From: Shewanella marinintestina
GTDB lineage: Bacteria > Pseudomonadota > Gammaproteobacteria > Enterobacterales > Shewanellaceae
Reading direction: 5' to 3'
DNA: 64,000 nt
Assembly (NCBI RefSeq): GCF_023283845.1
Contig: NZ_JAKILC010000011.1
Coordinates: 85,775-149,774 of the forward strand
The translations under genes and the position numbers were made by a program. The stretch's first letter is position 1; the number at the start of each line of letters is the position of its first letter. The notes below the pieces were generated by a model. The model was not told the origin of the DNA. It made no database searches and saw only the letters and a program-made list of their open reading frames with translations. Shown here one piece after another: positions 8,766 through 16,676 of this stretch.

Positions 8766-9216
8766 AGGTGGTAGCCTTCATATCTTGATGTTTACGTTGT
8801 TCACGGATCCAGATTACTGCAAACGCAATAATGCCAAATAGCAGCAGAATAGGACCAAACCACAGCAGCGCAGTCGCGCCGGAAAAGCTCGGTTGGTAAC
8901 GAATTTTTTCGCCATAGCGCTGTACTAAAAAGTCGATGATCTCAGCTTTAGATTCGCCTTGTTCTAGCATCAAAAAAATCTGCCCTTTGAGTTCGCTAGC
9001 AATGGGGGCTCCTGAATCAAATAGGTTTTGGTTTACCGACATAGGGCAGCGCAGCTCATGGGCGATTTCGAAGCCTAAATCGCGGATTTGATCTGGCGTG
9101 TAATGGATCTTGTCGCTAGCCGTTTGTGCTGACGCTTGCACCGAAATACTGATGCACAGCAAAATAACCAAGCCAACTAACAGCTGTATTAGTGTTGAGG
9201 TGTAAGCTTTACTCAT
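8758..9216 (-). CDS. CcmH/NrfF-like cytochrome c maturation protein with altered CxxC
   Basis: Membrane-anchored periplasmic subunit of a haem lyase. A signal peptide precedes the CcmH domain (HELRCPMSVNQNLFDSGAPIASELK, then GESKAEIIDFLVQRYGEKI). A C-terminal membrane segment follows at about residues 113-135 (ATALLWFGPILLLFGIIAFAVIWI). The canonical LRCxxCQ is LRCPMSV here, so the second redox cysteine is Ser. This fits a lyase serving the unusual CX15CH haem site rather than CxxCH. It overlaps the CcmF-like gene by 4 bp (ATGA) and the CcmG-like gene by 8 bp, indicating translational coupling. Confidence 0.87.
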   Translation of the reverse strand: MSKAYTSTLIQLLVGLVILLCISISVQASAQTASDKIHYTPDQIRDLGFEIAHELRCPMSVNQNLFDSGAPIASELKGQIFLMLEQGESKAEIIDFLVQRYGEKIRYQPSFSGATALLWFGPILLLFGIIAFAVIWIREQRKHQDMKATTYE

Positions 9217-11198
9217 GCTGGCTCTCCAGCTTTGCGTGTATTAGCAGGGTAGTGCAGTGACTGCGAGTGAGTATTTTCAGTGCGGCGTAGGCGTAATTGA
9301 TAAAGGCCTGTTACTGCGGCAATAAAACCGCCTAACATCATCATGAGGCCACCAATCCAGATCCAGCAAGCAAGTGGCTTATGGCTAATGCGCACCAAGT
9401 ACTCTGTTTCACTCAGTTGCTGACCGCTAGAAACATAAAGGTCTCGCACTAAGTTGCGCATAATGCCAGCCTTAGAGACTTCCATGGCATTGGTTTTAAA
9501 GGTTTGGCGCTGAGGTGTAATGTAGCCAATAAAGTTATCGTTAATATCGGTAACGCGAATATTAGCTTGAAGTGCTGTGTAGCTGTTAGACTCAACATCA
9601 ACGGTTTCTTCATAAACAAAGGTGTATCCAGCCACAACTTTACCTTGGCCCGGCCCCATTCTTAATAGCTCTTGAGTTTCAAAATTAGACACGGCCGTTG
9701 CGCCAATAATGGTAATGGCTACACCAAAGTGCGCAATTAGCATTGCTGCTTTCTTAGCAATAAAGCCGACGCCCTGTGAGCGTAAACTAAAAACTAAATA
9801 ACCCAAGGATACGAATACCCAGCTGGCAGCCGTAGCACCTAGCCAAACCCAAGGGTTAAAGCCGTCACGGGTTTGCATTGCTACTAATACGCCAATGATA
9901 GCTGAGAATGCGAATAGTCCAGCAAGTGGGTATAGGCGATTTAGCGACTGTTGCTGCCACTTAATCAATGGTGCAGCCCCCATAAGCAATACCGCAACAA
10001 ACGTTAATGGTACAAAAATGCTATTAAAGTACGGTGCACCGACCGACAAGGTACCTAGATCTAATAGCTCAAACAGTAACGGGTAGAAGGTGCCTAGCAA
10101 TACAGAGATTGCAGCCACAACTAACACGATATTACCAAGCAGCATTACTGTATCGCGAGAAAGAAGCGCAAAGTCTGACTTAGATTTTATTAAGTGTGCT
10201 TTAAGCGCAAACAGCGTTAACGCACCGCATACGAACACGCCGAGTAAAGATAGAATCGACATGCCACGCGTTGGGTCAGAGGCGAAAGCATGCACTGACT
10301 GCACGATGCCTGAGCGGACTAAAAAAGTGCCCAATAAACTTAATGAGAAAGCTAATAAACACAGTAATAAGGTGGCGATCTTAAAGCTGCTACGTTGTTG
10401 GGTTAGCACGACACTATGCAGCAGAGCGGTAGCTACTAGCCAAGGAATAAACGAGGCATTTTCTACAGGATCCCAGAACCACCAACCGCCCCAGCCAAGC
10501 TCGTTATACGCCCACCATGAACCAAACGCATTACCGCCAGTTAAAAATACCCAAGCCATCAGTACCCAAGGACGCAGGTAGCTCGCATGTTGCTGAGTGA
10601 ACTTACCGCCAAGCAAAGCTGCAATCGCTGCAGCAAAAGTAACAGTCAAGCCAACATAGCCTAAGAACAGCATCGGTGGGTGGAAGATTAACCCTATGTC
10701 TTGCAAGATGGGGTTAAGGTCACGGCCCTCAACGGGGAAGTTTGGTAACAGGCGCGCAAAGGGGTTAGAGGTAAACAGCATAAACAAGTTAAAACCAGCA
10801 ATCACAAATGCCAGTATGGCAATCATGCGGCCGATGAATAGCGGGTCTTGGTAGCGCGACGAGAATGCGATTAAGCAGCCCCAAATCGCAATCGATACTA
10901 CCCAAAATAGCATTGAGCCTTCGTGGCTGCCCCATACCGCAGCGACTTTATATAAGGTCGCTAACTGGGTATTAGAGTGGTTGGCCACATAAGCGACTGA
11001 AAAGTCATCGAGTAAAAACGAAATAAGTAGACATAATATAGAAGCGCTAATCGTGACCGTCATTAATGCTGTTAATGTTTTTACATAACTAAATAAATAA
11101 TGGTTTTTAGTATATGACGCATAGAGCGGAATAAACGCAAGTAACACAGCTGTGACTGTGCTAATGATAAGGAAAATAAGTCCTAACTCTGGAATCAT
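9213..11198 (-). CDS. sirE: CcmF-like haem lyase dedicated to SirA
   Basis: Inner-membrane cytochrome c haem lyase subunit with about 14 hydrophobic segments. The WWD haem-handling motif is present (GWGGWWFWDPVENASFIPWL, about residues 233-252), along with conserved His contexts (GSHEGSMLFW, FHPPMLFLGY, VHAFASDPTRGM). A large periplasmic domain precedes the last membrane helix. The 661-residue length matches CcmF/NrfE. It lies divergent from sirA and is the first gene of a compact ccmF-ccmH-ccmG-like operon. In Shewanella and Wolinella a dedicated lyase is known to be needed for the CX15CH haem of the sulfite reductase. No other ccm genes (ABCDE) are in the window. The sirE symbol is from memory of the S. 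oneidensis naming. Confidence 0.9.
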   Translation of the reverse strand: MIPELGLIFLIISTVTAVLLAFIPLYASYTKNHYLFSYVKTLTALMTVTISASILCLLISFLLDDFSVAYVANHSNTQLATLYKVAAVWGSHEGSMLFWVVSIAIWGCLIAFSSRYQDPLFIGRMIAILAFVIAGFNLFMLFTSNPFARLLPNFPVEGRDLNPILQDIGLIFHPPMLFLGYVGLTVTFAAAIAALLGGKFTQQHASYLRPWVLMAWVFLTGGNAFGSWWAYNELGWGGWWFWDPVENASFIPWLVATALLHSVVLTQQRSSFKIATLLLCLLAFSLSLLGTFLVRSGIVQSVHAFASDPTRGMSILSLLGVFVCGALTLFALKAHLIKSKSDFALLSRDTVMLLGNIVLVVAAISVLLGTFYPLLFELLDLGTLSVGAPYFNSIFVPLTFVAVLLMGAAPLIKWQQQSLNRLYPLAGLFAFSAIIGVLVAMQTRDGFNPWVWLGATAASWVFVSLGYLVFSLRSQGVGFIAKKAAMLIAHFGVAITIIGATAVSNFETQELLRMGPGQGKVVAGYTFVYEETVDVESNSYTALQANIRVTDINDNFIGYITPQRQTFKTNAMEVSKAGIMRNLVRDLYVSSGQQLSETEYLVRISHKPLACWIWIGGLMMMLGGFIAAVTGLYQLRLRRTENTHSQSLHYPANTRKAGEPA

Positions 11199-11752
11199 CT
11201 TATTAACTTCTCTATTTATTAACGTTTATAAGTTCAAATATTCTGTATAAAAACTATTCTTTATAATTTAGCTTTTTACTATTTTTTGATTTTGAACTTA
11301 GCTACTTATTTAAGTTTTATAGACTACTAATTATTAACCAACGACTAATGTTGATGCTTTAGCTATGGCTGTTTTACGTCATTGAACTCAAGGGTAGGTT
11401 ATATTAGTGAAGTGTTTTGTGACCTCTCTAGCCTTTATCGTAACCCATCATCTTACTGATATTTTTTCACGTCTAAATGCATTGTTTTTAGATTCTTTTA
11501 GATGTCAAAAAACAGCATTACAAGTGAAAAACACATCTTGATAATTGTTGTATGTTATTGTTTTTATTTTATTTTCATCGATTTTTTACTATCTGTGTTT
11601 TTCAAGGTCTCATTTCTTGCTGTGATTCATATTTTTTGCAAAAAAGATATGGAAAATAGCTGCAACTCAATTGTTCAGTTGTTCGGCTAAACAAGAGAGT
11701 GCCTTAGTTGAATGATGATGAAAATACTATAACTAGGTTATAACTAGGAGTG
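11199..11752. promoter_or_regulatory. Divergent sirE / sirA promoter region
   Basis: AT-rich 554-bp region with no convincing gene; a 62-codon ORF at 11502 has no ribosome binding site or protein-like character. CRP/FNR-type half sites occur (TTGTGA at 11418-11423, TGTGA at 11621-11625), but I find no full palindrome. The block ATATGGAAAATAG (11647-11659) and CAGTTGTT (11676-11683) recur upstream of the second sirA at 34583-34595 and 34604-34611. Confidence 0.55.
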
Positions 11753-13786
11753 ATGATGAAAAGTTGGAAACTTAAAGCAGTCGCAAGCGTACTGTTTTGT
11801 TTCGGCGCAATAGGTAACGCTAGTGCTGCTGGTGATAAGTACAATAGCATCCCAGAAATGGGTGCTTCTGCTAAGAATGCAATTGCAAACTATGCAGGTA
11901 CTGAAAAAGTGAACGGTGTTAAATCACTGCACGATTATATTGTTCAAGAAGATGAGTTATTTGATTTCTTATTTCAAAACCATCCAATGTTCAAATACCA
12001 AGAAGAAGGTAACTTAATTGGTGATTACCATATTAGTGACCGTGGTGAAGAATATTTAGATACCGGCGGAAGCCAGGCATACAGTAAGCGTGTTGGTCGT
12101 CCAAGTGCAGTTCAGTACCGTCTAGGTGCTAAATCTACATTAGATTTTCCAAACAACTTCGTAGGTCCAGAGAAGTGTGCTGAATGTCACGCGACTCAAT
12201 ATGAGAAATGGCAACGTTCGCGTCACGCTAACGTAGTTCGTTTCCCAAGTGAAATTACAGATAAAGAAGTACCAAACGGCGACTTAAACGCACCTCTATA
12301 CGGCAGCGAAGCGTCAATGCTTCCAGACGGTGTTCGTGCTAATGACGTTTACGCAATCATCGGTACGCCACGTACTAAGTATGGTTTCTTAGATTCATGG
12401 TTAGTACGCGGTACTTACCACGTTCGTGACGGTCTACTATCTGAAGGTACCGGTAAAATGGTAGCCGGTGGTAACCAGTTCTCACGTGGTTGGGCTGAAT
12501 GGTTAACGCCAGAAATGGCTAAGAAAATTAATAAAGCAATTCCAGAGTTCCCTGTAACACTTGAAGAATTTGGTGATACAGGTTCGCACAAGTGGGGTAT
12601 GACTTCATACGGTGCTAAGTACGAAAAAGAGATGCTATTCCAACCTGGTAGCTCTTACTGTGAAATGTGCCACACGTACAAGTTCGACTTCCAAAACCAG
12701 CAAGAGTTCTTTGATGCACTTGGCGACGCTAAGAAGCTACAAGAGCACACTATCTCTAAAGGTATTGCTTGTGAAGAATGTCATGGCGCGGGCGGTCACT
12801 TAGATGGCGGTACTGGCGGCATGCAGTCTAACTGTGAACGTTGTCACCAGCGTTTCTTCTTCGTTGACGCACTAGCTGATACTGAACAAGCTCAAGAGAA
12901 AATGGAATACGCATTCGGCGTATACATGAAGTCTGCTTGTCCATCTTGTGGTACTGAAGGTTCACAGATGTTTGCTTCTGCTCACTACGAGAAAGGCATG
13001 CGTTGTACAACTTGTCACGATCCGCATGAAGTAACAGATGGCGATTTCCTATCTGGTTTCTCTACGCCAAAGCTGAAGAAAGACTGTGTTGACTGTCACG
13101 AAGCACAAGCAACGATTGCTGACAACACTGACACACACAGCAACCAAACTTGTCAAAGCTGTCACATGCCAAACATGGGTAGCTGTGAGAACTTCGCTGC
13201 AATCCAGTTCCCAGACAACGCAGGTTTTGACGCGGTTCGTCGTACTCACATGTGGAAGATTGATATCGACCCAGAGCGTAAGACACTTAACCCACCTGAA
13301 GGTCAACCACGTGATTCAAGCGTGAAAGGTTGGACTGTTGCTAAGAACGAAGACGGTCACAACTACTTAGACTTAATGTGGACTTGTGCTCGTACAGCGA
13401 TTTCTGACAAAGACGTAGTGGATAACAAGGGTTGTCACAGCCCATTCCAGTCTGAGCTAGAAACTGGCCTACATTACGACGACCAGATGGAAATCTACGG
13501 CGAAGTAATGAAGATGCAGAAGCCTGTTAAAGAGGTATTCGGTCAAGTTGAACAAGCTCTTGAGCGTATCGACATGCTACTAGAAGTGACTAAGTTGTCT
13601 ACTGCAGACAAGACTGAAGTCCTAATGCTAGCTGAGAAGGCACAAGAAACGATTGAACTAATCAAAGAAGATGGTTCATGGGGTGTTCATGGTTTCCGTT
13701 ACAGCCAGAAGCGTCTAGACGCAGCACTAACTTATGTTACCCAAGCTCAAAACATTCTTGACGGTGTTGGTTACAGCGCTAAATAA
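11753..13786 (+). CDS. sirA: Octahaem c-type dissimilatory sulfite reductase SirA (MccA family), copy 1
   Basis: Periplasmic multihaem enzyme that reduces sulfite to sulfide in anaerobic respiration. The signal peptide ends around NASA-AG. Counting from the GTG at 11750, seven CxxCH motifs lie at about residues 143, 304, 341, 362, 419, 446 and 468. An eighth, atypical haem site CX15CH lies at C546...C562-H563, the hallmark of MccA/SirA. Non-haem cysteines at about 397 and 400 (CPSCG) and 479 are candidates for the copper ligands known in MccA. The C-terminus (about 570-678) is a helical domain. Start: an AGGAG site precedes GTG-ATG-ATG, and one of the ATGs (11753 or 11756) is most likely. First gene of cluster 1. 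Confidence 0.96.
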   Translation: MMKSWKLKAVASVLFCFGAIGNASAAGDKYNSIPEMGASAKNAIANYAGTEKVNGVKSLHDYIVQEDELFDFLFQNHPMFKYQEEGNLIGDYHISDRGEEYLDTGGSQAYSKRVGRPSAVQYRLGAKSTLDFPNNFVGPEKCAECHATQYEKWQRSRHANVVRFPSEITDKEVPNGDLNAPLYGSEASMLPDGVRANDVYAIIGTPRTKYGFLDSWLVRGTYHVRDGLLSEGTGKMVAGGNQFSRGWAEWLTPEMAKKINKAIPEFPVTLEEFGDTGSHKWGMTSYGAKYEKEMLFQPGSSYCEMCHTYKFDFQNQQEFFDALGDAKKLQEHTISKGIACEECHGAGGHLDGGTGGMQSNCERCHQRFFFVDALADTEQAQEKMEYAFGVYMKSACPSCGTEGSQMFASAHYEKGMRCTTCHDPHEVTDGDFLSGFSTPKLKKDCVDCHEAQATIADNTDTHSNQTCQSCHMPNMGSCENFAAIQFPDNAGFDAVRRTHMWKIDIDPERKTLNPPEGQPRDSSVKGWTVAKNEDGHNYLDLMWTCARTAISDKDVVDNKGCHSPFQSELETGLHYDDQMEIYGEVMKMQKPVKEVFGQVEQALERIDMLLEVTKLSTADKTEVLMLAEKAQETIELIKEDGSWGVHGFRYSQKRLDAALTYVTQAQNILDGVGYSAK

Positions 13787-13806
13787 ATGTAATTGAGTTA
13801 ATACCG

Positions 13807-13836
13807 ACCTCAACCTAGGCATGCTTAGGTTGAGGT
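13807..13836 (+). other. Stable intra-operon hairpin after sirA copy 1
   Basis: A near-perfect 30-nt palindrome (ACCTCAACCTAGGC / GCTTAGGTTGAGGT, two G-U pairs) lies 20 bp after the sirA stop and before the rhodanese-like gene. No T tract follows. A hairpin of unrelated sequence occupies the same position in cluster 2. It probably stabilises sirA mRNA or partly terminates, favouring a high SirA level. Confidence 0.75.
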
Positions 13837-13852
13837 AACTAAGAGAGAAATT

Positions 13853-14281
13853 ATGAATAGAGTACTGGGAAGTGTCGTTTTCACCATCTTGTTATCAATG
13901 CTATCAGCGGGCAGTTATGCCGGTGGTGGTCAAGAGATGGGCCCGGCTAAATATTATGATGAGCCGCTACAAACGGTGACCATGATGGAAGCGCAAACCT
14001 TAGTGGGCAAAGAGGGAGTCTACTTCTTTGATGTCAACACCTTGGAATTATGGGCAGAAGGATTCATTCCAGGCGCTGTTTATTTCAACGTAAAAAATTG
14101 GAAAGACTTGCTGCCAAAAAACAAAGATGCACTCATGGTTTTCTACTGTGCAAACCGTCTTTGTAATGCCAGTGAAATTGCTGCTCGACACGTGATGAAG
14201 TTGGGATATACCAACGTTCTGCAAATGCCTGATGGGATCTACGGCTGGCGTTTAGCGAATCGAGTAACAGAAAAGCCATAA
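13853..14281 (+). CDS. Periplasmic rhodanese-like protein of sir cluster 1
   Basis: 142-residue exported protein with a signal peptide (TILLSMLSAGSYAGG) and a single rhodanese-homology domain: VYFFDVNTLELWAEGFIPGAVYFNV, then the active-site loop YCANRLCNAS at about residue 104, then GYTNVLQMPDGIYGW. The catalytic Cys position is kept, with a second Cys five residues later. In a sulfite-reducing locus it may bind or transfer sulfane sulfur, or act on a sulfur intermediate. This role is inferred from fold and context. It follows sirA by 66 bp and precedes the FKBP gene. Confidence 0.82.
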   Translation: MNRVLGSVVFTILLSMLSAGSYAGGGQEMGPAKYYDEPLQTVTMMEAQTLVGKEGVYFFDVNTLELWAEGFIPGAVYFNVKNWKDLLPKNKDALMVFYCANRLCNASEIAARHVMKLGYTNVLQMPDGIYGWRLANRVTEKP

Positions 14282-14318
14282 CGGATTATGTAAATTTATT
14301 TTTAGTGAGATTAATTGT

Positions 14319-15122
14319 ATGAAAAAGCTTAAAAAAAGTGTATTGGCCGTTGTGTCTTGTCTAACCCTTTCAGTCTCTGTGTCTTGCTTTGCTTCTAGCG
14401 ACTTGACCACTGACGTTGAAAAGGAATCGTACAGCATAGGCGCTTCATTTGGTCACCATATCTCTAGTCAGGTATATGGCCAATCTCAGTTAGGTGCAGA
14501 AGTGGATATGGGTCAAGTGGTAAACGGTTTACTCGATGCTTTGAAAGATGAGACAAAAATGTCTAAAGAGGAAATTGTGACTTACCTAAATCAACGTGCT
14601 GAAACGCTTAATGCTGCTAAGCAAGCTAAGTTAGATGCTCTAACGGCTAAGAACTTAGCGGCTGGTGTTGCATTCATGGCTGAAAACGCTAAGAACAGCG
14701 ACGTTAAGCAAACTGAATCAGGTCTGCAGTATGAAGTGATCACCATGGGTGACGGCGCAATGCCACAAGGCAATGACGTAGTTACTGTGCACTACAAAGG
14801 CACCTTGATTGATGGTACTGAGTTCGACAGCACTTATGACCGCGACGAACCTAACCGTTTCTCTTTAGTTACCGTAATTGAAGGCTGGCAAGAAGCCCTT
14901 GCTCTTATGCCTCAAGGGTCAAAATTTAAGTTAACAATTCCACCTGCACTTGCTTACGGCGACCGTGTTGTTGGCATGATCCAACCGCACTCAACTTTGG
15001 TGTTCGAAGTTGAACTAGTCAAAGTTGAAGCTCCTGGTGAAGGCGCTCACGGCATGGGACTAAGTGGCATGGGTATGGGTGGCATGATGGGCGGCTCTAT
15101 GGGCGCCAATCCACACAAATAA
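14319..15122 (+). CDS. Periplasmic FKBP-type peptidyl-prolyl isomerase with Met/Gly-rich tail, cluster 1
   Basis: Folding helper with a signal peptide (VLAVVSCLTLSVSVSCFASS), an FKBP N-terminal helical dimerisation domain (about residues 28-115) and a C-terminal FKBP domain (about 130-238: VHYKGTLIDGTEFDST, VIEGWQEALALMPQG, PALAYGDR, LVFEVELV). After the FKBP domain comes a tail of about 25 residues, HGMGLSGMGMGGMMGG, then a terminal His. The same tail ends the cluster 2 copy. Met/His tails of this kind can bind Cu(I), so a link to copper loading of SirA is a reasonable inference. Otherwise similar to FkpA/MIP. Confidence 0.88.
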   Translation: MKKLKKSVLAVVSCLTLSVSVSCFASSDLTTDVEKESYSIGASFGHHISSQVYGQSQLGAEVDMGQVVNGLLDALKDETKMSKEEIVTYLNQRAETLNAAKQAKLDALTAKNLAAGVAFMAENAKNSDVKQTESGLQYEVITMGDGAMPQGNDVVTVHYKGTLIDGTEFDSTYDRDEPNRFSLVTVIEGWQEALALMPQGSKFKLTIPPALAYGDRVVGMIQPHSTLVFEVELVKVEAPGEGAHGMGLSGMGMGGMMGGSMGANPHK

Positions 15123-15153
15123 ATTTGATATTAATTATTGATATAGAGCCAAG

Positions 15154-15879
15154 ATGAACACAGTACTTATTAGTATCTCAATTCTTTTATTCTGTTCGAC
15201 AGCATTCCTTTTTTGTCACCACTTACGGTATGACAGAAAGCTGGCTGAACTTGAATTAGAAGTTGGGCATTTCTTTGGCTCTAATATTAGCATCGACACC
15301 AATGATGCTAAGCAAAACAATAATTATTACTTTGGAACCATTGGCTTCTTTCTTATTAGTGTTTCGGTTTTATTTTATTCAACAATCGGCAGTTATCAGA
15401 ATTTGGATTCAGCTCAGGTTGATTACAACATTGATTATTTGCTGGTTGCCGATATTAACAAAGGCCAGAAGCTCGCGATAGAAAACCCCGGTGATCCACT
15501 AGTGCTGTTAGGGCTAGCCCAGTCGTATATTGACGGTGGCTTATACCAAGATGCGCTAGGAACCTTAGACCAACTACTGACGATAGACACCAATAACGCC
15601 GAGGCTCTAGGGCTTAAAGCAACATCTATGTATTACCGCGATGACCGGGTTATTAGCATGGAGACTTCTTTAGTGATTGCGAGGGCGCTAACTCTACATC
15701 ACGAAGAATTAAATACCCGTTTATTAATGGCTAATGATGCTTACCTAAATGGTGATTATCAAAAGGCGATAGATAACTGGAATATTGTTTTAACCAATAA
15801 AGTGCAAGTGTTTAATCAAGGTGCAATTCAATTCGCCATTGAAAAGTCAAAGGGTAAATTAACGCAAGTTAAATCCTAG
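15154..15879 (+). CDS. Membrane-anchored TPR protein (CcmI/NrfG-like), cluster 1
   Basis: 241 residues. Two membrane segments (about residues 3-20 and 65-83) flank a short loop, and a periplasmic tetratricopeptide region (about 110-225) follows: PGDPLVLLGLAQSYIDGGLYQDALGTLDQLL, NAEALGLKATSMYYRDDR, NTRLLMANDAYLNGDYQKAIDNW. The topology matches CcmI/CcmH2 and NrfG-type proteins that present apocytochrome to the haem lyase. Given the single CcmFHG operon nearby, it probably chaperones apo-SirA to that lyase. Start codon ATG with the preceding stop 31 bp upstream. Confidence 0.8.
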   Translation: MNTVLISISILLFCSTAFLFCHHLRYDRKLAELELEVGHFFGSNISIDTNDAKQNNNYYFGTIGFFLISVSVLFYSTIGSYQNLDSAQVDYNIDYLLVADINKGQKLAIENPGDPLVLLGLAQSYIDGGLYQDALGTLDQLLTIDTNNAEALGLKATSMYYRDDRVISMETSLVIARALTLHHEELNTRLLMANDAYLNGDYQKAIDNWNIVLTNKVQVFNQGAIQFAIEKSKGKLTQVKS

Positions 15880-15936
15880 TGAGTCAATAACCTAATAAAA
15901 CGTACTAGCAAAAATATTAAATAAAAAAATTACGTG

Positions 15937-15951
15937 TCGGTTTTAAACCGA
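15937..15951 (+). other. Hairpin just upstream of the sirC ribosome binding site, cluster 1
   Basis: TCGGTTTTAAACCGA is a short perfect palindrome 4 bp before CGGAGG, the ribosome binding site of the Fe-S protein gene. Cluster 2 has a different-sequence hairpin (38919-38938) in the same place. Confidence 0.55.
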
Positions 15952-15966
15952 TAATCGGAGGATGCT

Positions 15967-16674
15967 GTGAGTGAAAATCTAGAGAGACGGAGGTTCCTTA
16001 AAGGTCTTGGAGCCAGCTCTTTGATATTAGCACCCCTAGGGTGTAGCTCGGTCAAAGAAAAGGAAGGTGCCTACACGCCGCATTATGTAATGGTTTTTGA
16101 CCAAAACAAATGTGTTGGTTGTGGTGAGTGTAAGGAAGCTTGTAATAAAGCTAACCACTTACCAGAAGGCAAGTCTCGACTACTAATGGAACAGCAATCA
16201 GGCGCAGTTGAAGGACAAGCTTGTCCACACTGCGGCAAAACAACTGGATGTGGTTGTGAGCGTAAGTTCGTACGTGTTTCATGTCAGCAATGTAAAAATG
16301 CACCTTGTGTGACTGTTTGTCCTACTGGCGCGGCTCACCGCGACGAGAAGACTGGCATTGTGACTATGGATGCGGCGAAATGTGCTGGTTGTAAGTACTG
16401 TATTGGTGCTTGCCCGTACGATGCACGTTTCATCAACAAAGAAACTGATGTTGCCGATAACTGTGACTTCTGTTTACACAGCAAGCTTGCCATTGGCGAG
16501 TTACCAGCTTGTGTGCAGCAGTGTCGTTATGACGCGCTAATCTTTGGTGATGCAAACGATCCGACTTCATATGTGAGTAAGTTATTAGCTGTGAAGGACT
16601 CGGTACGCATTAAGCCAGGTTTTGGTACAGAGCCTAGCTTACGTTACATACCTATTGTGAAGTTGGGAGTGTAA
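15967..16674 (+). CDS. sirC: NrfC-like periplasmic Fe-S electron-transfer protein SirC, copy 1
   Basis: Carries electrons from the NrfD-like quinol dehydrogenase towards SirA. Tat signal ERRRFLKGLG at residues 6-15, possibly with a lipidation Cys (APLGC, C26). Four [4Fe-4S] cysteine quartets are visible: C49/52/55/59, C106/109/114/118, C139/142/145/149 and C166/169/182/186. An additional four-Cys insertion, C86-x2-C89-x5-C95-x-C97 (CPHCGKTTGCGC), sits between quartets one and two and is kept in copy 2. GTG start with a GGAGG site. The Tat arginines are encoded by AGA CGG AGG, rare codons kept identically in copy 2. It ends 2 bp before sirD. Confidence 0.92.
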   Translation: MSENLERRRFLKGLGASSLILAPLGCSSVKEKEGAYTPHYVMVFDQNKCVGCGECKEACNKANHLPEGKSRLLMEQQSGAVEGQACPHCGKTTGCGCERKFVRVSCQQCKNAPCVTVCPTGAAHRDEKTGIVTMDAAKCAGCKYCIGACPYDARFINKETDVADNCDFCLHSKLAIGELPACVQQCRYDALIFGDANDPTSYVSKLLAVKDSVRIKPGFGTEPSLRYIPIVKLGV

Positions 16675-16676
16675 TC

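Noticed and set aside
10090..10581. 163-codon plus-strand ORF
   Set aside because: Antisense shadow of the CcmF-like gene; composition mirrors a membrane-protein frame.
11502..11690. 62-codon ORF upstream of sirA copy 1
   Set aside because: No ribosome binding site, low-complexity AT-rich promoter DNA, and it overlaps the conserved leader block.
12947..12958. CPSCG in SirA as a ninth haem site
   Set aside because: No His follows the second Cys, so it is not CxxCH; treated as possible metal-ligand cysteines.
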